Source: Neoceratodus forsteri
Lineage: Eukaryota > Chordata > Ceratodontiformes > Ceratodontidae
Assembly (NCBI GenBank): GCA_016271365.2
Contig: CM028131.1
Coordinates: 284,082,001-284,146,000 of the forward strand
Direction of reading: 5' to 3'
Length of the DNA: 64,000 bases
Below the pieces are notes generated by a model that was not told where the DNA came from, searched no databases, and worked only from the letters and a program-made list of their open reading frames with translations. Of the stretch, positions 32,751 through 43,898 are shown piece after piece. Each line of letters begins with the position of its first letter. Position 1 is the stretch's first letter. The position numbers and the translations under genes were made by a program.

Positions 32751-32857
32751 GAAGTTCTGAATACCTGAGTATCGCTAGGAAGAAACAACATTACTATGGT
32801 AAGTAATTTTTTCTTCTAACCCCAGTAATACTCATGTATTCATAACTTCTGCAGACT
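32751..32857. repeat. DIRS internal complementary region
   Basis: The first part (GAAGTTCTGAATACCTGAGT through TTACTATGGTAAGTAATTTT) is the reverse complement of the element's left end (32260-32325). The second part (TTCTAACCCCAGTAATACTC through TTCATAACTTCTGCAG) is the reverse complement of the plus-strand right end (54200-54243). The two are fused at about 32812. This is the end-to-end fusion that DIRS elements carry between the recombinase gene and the 3' inverted repeat, used as template when the ends are joined into a circle. Confidence 0.88.
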
Positions 32858-32936
32858 AAAAAGCAGTACCTTTTGAGGTGGGCACAGAACCTACTTTGGA
32901 AACAGACTCTGCAGGACTGCTGTGCCAAACCTGGCA

Positions 32937-33408
32937 TCACTCCTGGACAGGATCCAAACTGTAATGCTTTGTAAAGGTGTGTACTGTTTTCCAGGTAGCT
33001 GCTTTACAGATGTCCACTAACGGGACGTCCCTGGCAGCTGCTATGGTAGCAGCTGTACCCCTTGTGGAATGGGCCCTCAATCCTGTTGGGGGTTGCCTTC
33101 CTGCCTTAGAATAACAAAACTGAATGCACTGTACTATCCAGCAAGAAATGGACCTTTTAGATGCTGGGTTACCCTTTCCCATATCCCCATAAGTCAGGAA
33201 CAGCTGTTTTCTGTCCTGCCTATGGTCCTTAGTGGCTGTCATGCAGTGACTAAGAGTGCTCTTAACATCCAGACTGTGGAACCTCCTTTCACCAGAAGTA
33301 GAGTGCTCAGTGAGAAAGACAGGTAGGGTAATGGTTTGCTTCAAGTGGAAATCAGAAACCACTTTAGGGAGAAATTTCCTGTTTGTTCTCAGGACCACTT
33401 TGTCCTTG
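32937..33408 (-). pseudogene. DIRS tyrosine recombinase, catalytic C-terminal half
   Basis: The frame reads from KDKVVLRTNRKFLPKVV to HYSLDPVQE and then stops at 32937. It contains GDMGKGNPASKRSIS, the H-x-x-R box (AHSTRGTAAT) and the terminal tyrosine (HTFTKHYSLD). The remaining catalytic arginine (ARRISELQAL) is encoded on the far side of the LINE insertion at about 41100-41120. The half is open over its whole length. In the family this enzyme integrates the circular DNA copy by strand exchange rather than using a DDE integrase. Confidence 0.88.
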
Positions 33409-36400
33409 TGGAAGGAAATATTTATTTATTTATTTGTTGATGGTCTAGGAATTACAACCCTTTGAGTCAGAGACTCATTTGCAAAGGCTCCACGTCATAC
33501 ATTAATAAAGATTGGTACACAGTATAACACAAATACATTATACAGACTACTGCTCTAATACAGAATACAACATTAAATACAGAGGTGAAAATACATAATA
33601 CATACATATGGCAACATCAGAGGTGTCAATATTTGATGCGTATATTGGAGACACAAGAGCAAATACTGAAGTAAAACTGTTTAGATTTTTTAGAGGAGTT
33701 TCTTTTGCAGTCACATTGGGAGTTGGACATAATGTGGCTCAGTAACTCAGGTTTAAAAGGCCCTAGCCTGGGGATAAATAAGATAGAGTCAGGGACTGAG
33801 TTCATCCAGAGTGGAGCCCTGTAGCAGAAGGACCTTTGGCCAGCAGTGGTCTTCATAAAGGGGACATGAAATGCTGCAGTGTCCGAATGTCTAGTGGTGC
33901 GAGCCAGCAAGTTCTTTTGGAAGAGCTGGAGACAGCTAGAGGAGCTAGGCCCAACTGGATTTTTGGCCAGTAAGCAGGTCTGGTAAATAGTCGCCCTGGA
34001 AGTTTAGCCATGATGACCGTAGGTAGAGGTCACAGGTATCGTGAGGCGATCACAGCCTGTGGCCAATCTGCGAGCTTTGTTTAGGTGCGTTTAATGCTGA
34101 ACAGTGCTGTGTCAGCGGCGCCATAGATGTCTATGCCATAGTCAACCAGGGAAAGAATGGAGCTAGAGACAGCTAATCATAGGGCCTGAAGAGGGAGACA
34201 GGGTCTAAGCCTATATAAGAGACCAATTCTCCTATTTATTTCAGAGCAAGTCGATGCAATATCTCATGATAGGTAAGGGCGGAGTCAAGGGTAACCCCTA
34301 GATATTTAAAGTTGGAAACAGGTTCCAGTATGATGCCCAATGCGTTATGTATAGATATTTTGGTCGTGCTGTGTTTATGTTGTGGGTGGGCGAATAGCAT
34401 AACTTTCATCTTTTTATGTTGAGTACAAGCTTGTGGGAGGAAACCAAGCTTCTCTCTTTGTGTGAAGGAGCCCTACAAGGATTTTTGAGCTGTGTAGGGT
34501 CAGGGTGCTGACTGAAAATCACAGCATCATCGGCATAAGGAGGAGGTGCCCTGAGGAGGCCAGAGGTAAGGAGTTCAAGTATAGTGAGAAAAGGGCGGAC
34601 CAGTGATGGACCCTTGGGGACACCCGACTGGACAGGAAGGTTTGTGGAGAGGGTGTCATTTATCTTCCCTTGTTGAGTGCGGCCATGGAGATAGTTGGAT
34701 AACCAGCCAGTGGTTTCTTTGGATACGTCAACAGAGAGGAGGGAGTTTATGAGCATATTGTGATTGACAGTATCAAATGCCTTGGAGAGATCGATATAGA
34801 TTGATCCAGTCAAGTCTCCATGGCAAGGGCATCATGAATAAAGGAGATGAATTCCAGTAGGGCAGTGGTGGTGCTGTGTCCTTTCCTGAAACCGTGTTGT
34901 TGCTGGCATAGTAGGTGGTGCGAGTCTAAATAGTCAACAAGTTGATTGGCAGCTATTTTCCAGGGCTTTTGAGAGGGAGGGAGTATGGAAATGGGTCTAT
35001 AGTTACTACTTGAGAGTGCAGGCGCCATTTTTATGAACTGGCGTAATCACCGCCCTTTTCACAAAGATGGGAACTGCCCTAAGCACAGGGACATGTTGAG
35101 TATTTTAGTGAGGGGTGTTAGGACAGCATCAAGGGTTAAGGATAACAGTTTTGCATCAAGTGAGTCACCACTATGCCTAGTCTTCCCTAGGAACATGGCA
35201 CTGTATGAGTGGACATCACTAGTGGAGATAGTTTTGAAATGAAAAGGTGGAGCACAAGGGGGTGGTGGGAATTGTCCAGCATCTGCAGTGAAAAGGTCAG
35301 GAGGGAGAATAGTACTTAGATCAGAGAATGATATACTGAAAGCATTTGCTATTTTGCAGGGGTCTTGGGTGGAGACACCATCAATAATAAGCATGGTAGG
35401 GGGAGGGGAGGCAGGGTGGCCACTAAGTTCCTTTTATTTTCCCAGAACCTCTTTCCATTTCTCCAAGTGGCAGTAAGATTGGTCTGATAGTAAGCAACCT
35501 TTGCCAGATAGCCCAAGTGCATGTGTTTGAAGCAGCTCGGTACAGTTGTCGGTCAGAGGCGACCTGTCTGAAGGACTCGGTGCCACAGGTCATCCACTGC
35601 CTTCTTTTGGTCGAGCAAGGACCGATTTACCCGGAGGATTTTGATTTTTCAATCCGTTTTACAAGGGGAGAAGCTGTCACAGGCGGATTGAAGGAACTTA
35701 TGAAGAAGGACAGGCGCATCAACCAACACCTGGTGAGTAAGTGGAGACCAGTCGAGTTTGGAGTTGGTTTCAGAGATGTACCAAAGCCCCCTTTTTAAGT
35801 TGGTGATACATGGAAATCCTGGGTAGGGGGGCTTCCAGCTATTTGTCCAGAGACAAGTTACAGGGGAGTGATCACTGAGTGAGTCCGATAGGACCTGGAC
35901 ATCCTGTATGTGCTCAGGATGATTTGTGAGTATGAGATCAAGAAGGGAACTATGGCCCAAGTTTTTGTTCACTCTAGTAGGGGTAAGGACCATTTGGGAC
36001 AGATTTGGGGCAGCAGCTGCATCCCTGAGGGAGGATGTCTGGGAAGCAAGACAGTTTGTGTTGAAATCACCTAGTGCTATGACTTCCAAATTTTTGGGGA
36101 ACTGGTCGATTATGTTTAGGATGGATATGAAGGCAGGCATCCTTTTGGTTTCGAGGGGGTTTGTATACTGACATTAAATAAAGAGATTTACCTGAGTTTC
36201 CAATTTCAACCCTGACAGTGAGAGACTGTGCAACTTCTTTAAGGTTTATAGTAGCAGTATTTATTCCTTGCAGGTGTTTCCGAAGATACAGTGTACTACC
36301 CCCACCCCTCCAATCCAGCCTATCTGATCTGAGCAATGTGTAGCCCCGTATGTACACAGCTGAGTCAGGGGTATGCTGTGACAGCCATGTTTCAGTTACG

Positions 36401-36640
36401 GCTAGTGCATCAGGGTGGTGTAGGCAGACCCAGGCTTGGAGAGGGGCAAGTTTATTTTGGAGGCTATATATATTAATGGCAGCCAATCGCAGTCCTTTGT
36501 GTTGCGTTGTTAATCAAGGGGTATGGTCAGTGGGGCCAGGATTTGGGTGAATGTTGCCCACAAGTAGTAGGAGGATGATTGCTGTCCTGGTTAGGGTAAT
36601 TTTTAGGATCTTTCTGTGAGTGCGCAGCGATGAGACTGCA
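33409..36640 (-). mobile_element. CR1/L2-group LINE, copy B
   Basis: On the minus strand: a hydrophobic run ending GNIHPNPGPT (36529-36558), the endonuclease (AAINIYSLQNKLAPLQAW, AVTETWLSQHTPDSA, GGGSTLYLRKHL; then VIALGDFNTNCL and LSDHSPVTCLW), linker, NYRPISILPPSQK (about 35000), GFRKGHSTTTALLEF, IYIDLSKAFDTVNH, QSGVPKGPS, PPYADDAVIFS with the catalytic YADD near 34525, and a C-terminal block (RSFCYRAPLWMNSVPD). The 3' end has the hairpin GAGTC-TCT-GACTC (33464-33476) and an AAATAAATAAATAAA tail. Frameshifts are few. It abuts the opposite-strand copy C at its 5' end. It entered the DIRS recombinase gene, with an 8-bp duplication TGTCCTTG at 33401-33408 and 41033-41040. Confidence 0.82.
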
Positions 36641-39600
36641 TGATCCCAACATCAATCCCAATGTCACTCAACCAAACTCCACAGATTAGCCCTCCTGTGG
36701 CATGCCCTGCTACTTCTCTTATTATCTGGCAATATCCACCCCAACCCAGGGCCACACTGCCTGTGGCCTCATCTAACAGCCCAAGTGGGAGCCTACTGCT
36801 AGCTACTCTAAATATATGAAGCCTACCAAAAACACCTCCTCCAAGGCTGGATTGCCCAGCATGCACTAACATCCTAGCTCTGTTTGAGACTTGGCTCTCA
36901 GAAAGAATACCCAATGATCCGTCTCCCTCAGTAATTATTCCATCTTCCGGGCTGACAGGACCAGCAAGCGAGGCGGTGGCTGTGCATCTATGTTAAATCT
37001 CACTTCCTGCCACTGAAGTACATGCCCCTACACCACAATATGGTGCCCAGACACTCTGATTAAACTTAGCCTGGGTACCAAAACCCTCCACATCACTGCG
37101 GCCTATATTCCTCCCCCCCCCGAGCAACCAAAAACTCGCATTTGAATCTATCCTCCACAGTATCTCCCACCTACCTAATACTAGTGAAGTCATCATAATG
37201 GGAGACTTTAATGTCAGTTGGCTATCCCCTGCCTCATCCAGCTTCAAAGACACTGCCCTGGCATACGATCTTAACCAACTCGTCACCTCTCCTACCAGAA
37301 GAGACCATAGATCGGGGACCTCCACCCTTATTGACCTCATCTTCACCAACAGGCCACGGAACCTCTCCCATGCCATAATGCTCCTTGACTCTATCAGAGA
37401 CCACCCCTGGTGACCTGCCAGTGGTTGGGTAAATTATCCCTGCCCCCCAAAATCACCATACAGAGGCAACTAAAAGAGGTGGCATAGAAAATCTCAAACC
37501 CACCAAACTACTAGCAACTGGCTCCCCATTTACACTCGCAGTCTGTAGACCTGGCGCTCTCCACTTATAACCACTTTCAATAAGGCCTGTGACATTTTCA
37601 TTCCTTTACTAAGCAAGTAGTGAAAACCAGAACCACAACCTGGATCACACTCACTACTTAATCAGCTCCAACAAAGGGACAACCTATGGCATAAGGCACT
37701 TGACTCCCAACGCACACAGGATAGACAGCTATACCGGGAGGCCTGCAACAAATGTACCTGGGCCTTACGGCAAGTGAAAGCTGCTTACTACCAACAAACC
37801 CTAACCTCCTCCTGGGGAAACGGTAAAAAATTTTGGAACAATATAAAAGAACTCAGTGGGAACTCCTGCTCCCCCATCCCCACACAACTCATAGTAAATG
37901 GGGATATCACCCAGGATCCTTCCACCATCGCAGAAGCCCTCAACTCTGCCTTCTCAGACCTCTCCCATATACTCCTCCAAACTACTTCAGACCCTGTCCC
38001 CACACCCCACCCCCACTGACACCTCGTGTAACAACAATCGATACCCTTTAGGCTAAGAGTCATCTCCTGCCTCGAGGCAAAACACTACATTTCCAACGCC
38101 TTGCCAATACCCGACACAGCAATGATTCCCTGGATCTCAAACTCATTAGGCTGACCCTGGATGTCACATTACCCCATCTCACTAAAATTCTCAACCTCTC
38201 ACTATGCCTAGGTAAGTTCCCCACAACCTGGAAGAGAGCCATAATCACACCTATTCTGAAGAGGCAACCCTACTAACACAAGTAACTATAGACTGAGTTG
38301 ATACTTCCACCTCTTTCCAAAGCACTGGGAAAAATAGTTTGGACCAGCTTACTGAACACCTAACTAAACACAACCTTCTCTGCGGGAACAGCAGTACTGT
38401 CACAGCCCTTACTGAACTCACCTCGTTTATCCATGAGGCCCTTGACCAAGGACGGTCAGTCATGAGCTATTGCTTTGTGTCCTTCCACAACTTAATGTGG
38501 TCCCAGAGGCTACTGTCTGGTTCAAGGATTACCTCTCAGGCCGGTCACAAGTCAAGATAAATACCACCCTCTCCTCCTGCAAAACAGTTTGCTCTGGTGT
38601 CCCACAGGGGTCTATACTCGTCCCTCTACTATTCACCCTCTTTTTAAACTCTCTCTCCCCAAGTCTTGCAGTGGTCACCTACTACTCTATGCTGATGATG
38701 TGGTAGTGTTTTGGAAACACCCATAGCCGAGCGCCCTCCAACCAGCCTTGCAGGGTTTCTTCAGGGAGCTAGAAACTTGGTTCTCTGAACACCGCCTGAT
38801 CATCAACTACAGTATCAAAAAACTAAGTCCATGATCTTTGTGCACCGTCCAAGCCCGCACAGTCAGTCGGCACTCCTAATCAAAAACTCACATGGTGCCC
38901 CACTTGAACATGTTCCATGTTTTAAATACCTAGGAATCACATTAGACACCTCCTTCTCCTACCATAGTCACATACAACTTCTCTCCTCCGCTGTCAACGC
39001 TAGAGTGGGTATCCTCTACAGACAAACACTGTTTACCCACACAGGCCATGCATCTTGCAGTCTCCTCCTCAATCCTCTCCCTGGTAGACTACGGGATAGG
39101 GATATATGGCTCTGCGGAACCGACCACCCTATGTAGCATTAACACTGCCTTGAATAAAGCTTTCCGCCTAGTCTCAGGCACTGACAGGTTAACTCATACC
39201 TGTGAGCTCTATGCTTTGGCTGGTTGGCTAAACTTCCAAGGAAGACTAAAGTACCACTCCTGTGTCCTTGCAAAAAAGATACATCTCCAGCTAGCTCCCA
39301 TCGGCCTTCTCTCTATTATCAGCGCAGCCCCCCCACAGGCGTAATACAAGACTCGCAGCAAACTCTTCATTCCTGGTCCCCCACTGTAGAACATCCCTTG
39401 GGCAAAGATCTTTCCGCTACCGTGCCCCTCTTTGGCTCAATACTCTACCCCCCATCTCACAGACCCATAGTCTCTCCCTATTCAAAACAGGCCTCAAAGC
39501 ACAACTCCTTGAGTCAGCAATATGCGACTGTGGTTAACACACAGCTGTCCACTTGTGCTTTCAAACCCTCCCCCCGGACCAAATACCCAACACAGGGTCT

Positions 39601-39850
39601 CTCTAGATCCTATGAAACAGCATCCTGCATGTCTTTGACAAGGGACATCTAGAATGCTGCCAACTACTGTCACCGGTAACTAAGATAAAGCCTGGACTGC
39701 ATTACCAGTACTGTTAAGCTAATACTGTTTGTTTATGTTCGTTTTCTGTAATTGTTTACCCTCCAACCTCTGTAACCGACGTGGAGCCTTTTCAAAAGAG
39801 TCTGTGACTCAAAGGATTGTAATTCCGATTATATTAAATAAATAAAAAAA
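36605..39850 (+). mobile_element. CR1/L2-group LINE, copy C
   Basis: Plus-strand relative of copy B with the same order. A hydrophobic run leads to GNIHPNPGPH (36728-36757), followed by fragments of the endonuclease (IMGDFNVSWLS at 37195-37230, STLIDLIFTNRPRNLS), QTLTSSWGNGKKFWNNIKEL (linker), EHLTKHNLLCG, TALTELTSFIHEALDQG, CSGVPQGSILVPLLFTLFLNSL (38590-38655), a shifted LLYADDVVVFW (about 38684-38716), FKYLGITLDTSF, and the C-terminal block. The 3' end carries GAGTC-TGT-GACTC (39798-39810) and a TAAATAAATAAAAAAAT tail. More damaged than copy D. It is head-to-head with copy B; the 5' junction lies between 36600 and 36660. Confidence 0.8.
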
Positions 39851-41032
39851 TTAAAAAAATGATGATGCAGTTTATTGGAAATATGGGAGCATGTGAAGCA
39901 CAATATTTCGTGGCCATATAGAAATGGAGTAATCATGATTTCAGGCAGTAGATGACTTGGCACAAGAGGAGGGTGGAGGAGGTAGGACATGGTAACTGTT
40001 GAGGTAGTTTTCACAGGGCTGTGTGGCATAGGAGGTGTTTGTGGGGCAGTGGGAGTAGTGCGAGGATGACTATGGGAAGGGCAGGAGGATAGTGGCTGAG
40101 GGGAAGGGTTGACAAGAGGAGAGTAAGCCATGGAGTCACTTTGTGAACAAGAGAGGGAGATTTTAATGGGTTCACCACAACATATCCAAGACACACTGTC
40201 TTAGGGTAGCTGGTCCAGTCCACTGGGGTGTCAAGCAGACGAGGCATACTGATGAGTCCTGGTAGAAGCGAAACACGTGTCTATGTCTTCTGTTAGTACC
40301 CTTTGCAAACTGTGTGAGAGGCCTTTCAGCACCATGCAATTTTGCTCAAAGTTGGACCAGCATAACATTCTGTGGTGATTTGCATATACAGCCCATGATG
40401 CTTTGCATTGTGAGGGCATGTGTGATTTTGTATTTTCTTGAAACTTGGCTTCCAGCCAAATGCCCTTTGAGTAACCCTTGCCTCGTGTTTGCACACAGAG
40501 GTTCTTTGTCTTTAGATATAGCCATGATGCCTGGCATATTTGGGAGGAATTTAGTATCAAACCTAATGTTGTTTTGTATTTAGAAGTTGGGTAGAATAAG
40601 ATTTTTCTGCTGCAGATTTTGGGGGGGGAGAAAAGTGTGGGCGTTTAGGCAGGATTATTTGAGGTGTATGGGAAGTTCTTTTGTGTCACACACCGATGCA
40701 ACCATGCTGTAATTTAGGAGCTGAGAGAGAAAATCAACCGAGAGACAGTAGCAGCCTCTAGTGGTAGATCCTGATAACCTGCCTATGGAAAAGTTGCCTG
40801 ATTGGTTAGAATGCATCACCAGGGGTCTCTTGAGACTCTATAAAACAACAAGTCGACCAAGGGTGGTGGTGGAGGCATTGGGGCAGCTGACGCATAGCAT
40901 CAGCAGGGCTTCTATTGTGAGTTTTGAAATGCTCAGGACTGCATTGCTGTTGAGCCGCTGTTTGTTCCATGAGAGCACACGTTTACCTGATCAATATTGT
41001 TGTGGGGGTCTTTGCAAAGCTCGGGGGGAGGG
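39851..41032. other. Unassigned part of the insertion in the DIRS element
   Basis: This segment lies between the 3' end of LINE copy C and the 8-bp duplication at 41033, so it belongs to the inserted material rather than to DIRS. On the minus strand it could be the 5' part of copy B (leader or ORF1) displaced by copy C; the minus frames at 39829-40247 are proline/serine-rich. A plus-strand frame at 40761-41171 crosses the insertion boundary into antisense recombinase sequence and is not credible as a gene. A run of nine G occurs at about 40621. Confidence 0.35.
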
Positions 41033-41040
41033 TGTCCTTG

Positions 41041-41860
41041 CCCTCACGACCACCAGCGCCCACGAAGGGAGCCTTGCCTGGCCTATGCAGAGAGCCTGGA
41101 GCTCGCTGATTCTTCTAGCAGAATTCATTGCCACTAGGAAAACTGTTTTTCATGTGACATATTTTAGATAAGCTGAAGACATGGGCTCAAAAGGAGCCCC
41201 CATGAGTTTGGCTATACATACATTGAGGTCCCATGCTGGCACTGGCTCCCTGTGAGGGGGGGAATGCAAATGGGAAAGGCCCTTAAATAACCTCTTAAAG
41301 ATAGACTCTGAAGCAAGAGAAATCCTTTGCCTGGCTGAAATGTAAGCAGATGTTGCAGCCAAATATACCTTCAGGGTAATGGGCTGAAGGCCCAAAGAAT
41401 GCAAATAAGTAAGATAATCCAGCAGTCTGGTACCCCAGTCTTTGTTGGCACAATTTTTTTGGGTGGAACTCCAAATAGAAAACCTTTTCCATTTTGCAGC
41501 ATAGGTTTTCTTAGTGGAGGGCTTCCTGTGGCCCCTCAAAATATCCAGGACACCTTCAGAAAGGCTTAGGCCTGCATATTCTAGGTCCTCAAGAGCCAGG
41601 CCATGAGCCTGAGGGATCTGAGGTTTGGGTACAGGAACCTCCCCTGATTGGAGGTTAACAGGTTGTGCCTCCTGGGAAGGTGTATCGGCTCGGCCACAGA
41701 CGTGGAGAGCAATACAGAGTACTATGGCTGCCTGGGCCAATCTGGAGCCATCAAGATCATGAATGCTGACTGGGACCTGAGCTTGAGCAAAACCCTGTAC
41801 ACCAAGGAGAAGAGAGGAAAAGCATACAGATGTTTCCCTGACCAATCCAGACTTGAGCAT
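41041..41860 (-). pseudogene. DIRS tyrosine recombinase, N-terminal half
   Basis: The frame contains LSEGVLDILRGHRKPSTKKT then YAAKWKRFSIWSS, the SAM-like core-binding domain at the start of DIRS recombinases, followed by LLDYLTYLHSLGLQPITLKV and YLAATSAYISARQRI. Beyond a stop at 41150 it continues TVFLVAMNSARRISELQAL, which carries the first catalytic arginine. One frameshift near 41070 then leads to the KAPF...GKD segment, which runs into the KDKVV start of the C-terminal half at 33408 once the LINE cluster is removed. The lesions are few. Confidence 0.8.
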
Positions 41861-42502
41861 CCAAGAGTACTGTTCCCCATTCTGGTGGTCTGCAACAATA
41901 ATTTGACAGGTGGTAGTTCTGGTGGGATCTGAACAAGTCTACCTCTGGAGTGCCCAACCTCCTTAAACTCACTTCCACCACTTGTCTGTTCACAGTCCAT
42001 TCACAATGAGCTTGGTTGATCCGACTCATGGTGTCTGCCATGGTATTATCCTTGCCAGGCAGATGAATGGCCTGTAGGGAAACTCCCAAGGAGTATGCCA
42101 GACTCCGTATTTTCATAGTTTCTGTGCAGAGAGGGTTTGACCTTGTCCCTCCCTGCTTGTTTATGTAGTACATAGTGGTGTGGTATTGTCTGTTCTGATC
42201 TGTACCACCTTTCCCTGTAGCAATATCTTGAAGGCCTTTAGTTCCAGCAATACTGCTCTGAGTTTCAGCAGGTTTATGTGCAGGAGTGAGTCTACACTTG
42301 ACCATGTGCCTTGGGTGGTGTGATCTCCCAGGTGGGCACCACACCCCAATAGTGATGCATCCATTGTGAGAACTACTGATGGGGGCTCTTGTTTGAAGGA
42401 AACCCCTTCTCTTATATTGTTTCCTCTTTCCACCATTCGAGGGCCTGTAACAGAGTTCCTGTTACTGGAATCAGTTTTGAAAGACGGTCTCTTCTCTGGC
42501 AC
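41757..42502 (-). pseudogene. DIRS RNase H
   Basis: Two overlapping frames: VVLTMDASLLGCGAHLGDHT, with the first catalytic aspartate (TMDAS), then LLKLRAVLLELKAF, and VVQIRTDNTT with the TDN aspartate; in the next frame YYINKQGGTRS, HLPGKDNTMADTMSR (the H-x-x-G-x-x-N-x-x-AD-x-L/M-S-R end motif) and EWTVNRQV. A conserved PEVDLF tract follows, typical of the DIRS segment between RNase H and recombinase. The product degrades the RNA strand of the RNA-DNA hybrid. One frameshift. Confidence 0.8.
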
Positions 42503-42589
42503 AGTGAGTCCTGAGGTGAAATTGGATGTCCCTCATCTGGAATCTGGATCCCAACACTGTGCAGTGGCAGCTGCTGTGTGGCCCAGCAG

Positions 42590-43450
42590 CTGAAGAAACT
42601 GTCTTGCAGTTTTGGTTTGTTCAGGATGAATAAACCTGCTATATATATTACCCTGTCCAGAGGCAGGTGTGTCTTGTCCTGCAGGGTATTTAACTCTGCT
42701 GCTATGAACTGCAATACCAGAGCAGGCTGAAGGACTGACTTCTTTAGGTTTATCAGGAAACCTAGAAACTCCAAGAGCTCTTGGGTGAGTTGCAGCTGCT
42801 CCTGACATGCTGGGTGATTTTCCCACCACCATCCAATCATCTAGGTACAGGAAGACTGTGACACCTTGCTTTTGAAGGTGTGCCACTACCACTGCCAAAC
42901 ACTTTGTGAACACCCTGGTGCTGAAGTGAGACCAAATGGCAGGGTTGAGAACTGATAGTGACCTGAAGGAAGTCTGAACCTGAGGTATTTTCTGTGAGAC
43001 TCCCTTATGGGGATGTGGAAATATGCATCTTTTGGGTCCAATGAAGGCAACAAGTCTCCTTTGTGGAGGGTTGGCAAAATCAGTGCCAGTGTTACCATTT
43101 TGAACTTTGGTTTTGTTAGGTATCTGTTTAAGAACCTGAGGTCTAAGATGGGCTGCCACTCCCCATTTTTCTTTGTGGTAAGGAAATATCTTGAGTAAAA
43201 TCCCTTTTCCTTTAAGTGGATTGGTACTGGTTCCACTGTTTGTGACAGAAGCAGTTTTTGAACTTCTGTTTTCAGGAGTTTTCTCTCTGCATTTGAGGAT
43301 GGTTTGAAAACTCGGGTTCTTAAAGGTGGGAGGGGTTGAAAGTTAGAGACAATCCCTGGCTCACTACTTCCAGGACCCACTTGTCTTTAGTGTTGTTTTT
43401 CCAAGCATGAAAATAGTGAGCCAGTCTGCTTCCTCAGGCAGTTGGGAGGC
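42590..43450 (-). pseudogene. DIRS reverse transcriptase
   Basis: After a lead-in frame (RLAHYFHAWKNNTKDKWVL) the RT shows FYSRYFLTTKKNGEWQPILD (block 1), LRFLNRYLTKPKFKM, LLPSLDPKDAYFHIPIRESH (block 3, the catalytic D in LDPKDAYFHI), RKYLRFRLPSGHYQF and STLPFGLTSAPGCSQ. In another frame it has TVFLYLDDWMVVGKS, the catalytic YLDD at about 42829-42852. DAYFHIPI and YLDDW are hallmarks of DIRS RTs. Frameshift at about 42900. Confidence 0.85.
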
Positions 43451-43898
43451 AGCCTGTACAGACACGTCCAGGTGCCTGCTTTGCTTGAGGCTGAACTTGG
43501 GATTGGGAACCATGCCCGGAACCCCTTCTACCCCTGCCTCTGAAGTATCCCTGTTGTGGATACTGCTGGCACTGAGGCGTAGCCATGGCATGGAAAAAGG
43601 GCCTGCTCTGAAAGGATCTGCCCCTGCCTCCCCTTCCATAGAGTCTGGTGGATGGAGGAGCTTTGTCATTTGCAGAACTGCTTCTGTAGGTGGCCTTTTA
43701 TTCATCCACCTTTTTCATATGAAAAAGTAACTCTGGAGAGTGTGATCAGCTTGTGATTTCCTCCAATGGGAAATCCAGTGCCTTGGTTTGTGTATCCTGG
43801 GTAAGATTTGTGGATCTTAGCCAAGCAAACCTTCTCTGAGCCACAGTGTTTGCCATCTACCTGGCAGCTGTGTCATACAAATCAGCAGCCATTTGAAA

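Noticed and set aside
36603..37376. Minus-strand frames of 103 and 127 codons
   Set aside because: They are antisense to LINE copy C, whose plus-strand endonuclease motifs (MGDFNVSW, STLIDLIFTN) are clear.
40249..40290. Hammerhead-ribozyme-like core (CTGATGA ... GAAA) near 40249-40273
   Set aside because: A four-pair stem III can be drawn, but stems I and II do not pair: the base opposite each helix start mismatches and stem II has at most one good pair. The two short core motifs alone are not enough.
40761..41171. 136-codon plus-strand open frame
   Set aside because: It crosses the 8-bp duplication at 41033-41040, so its end is antisense to the DIRS recombinase gene. No domain is recognisable.
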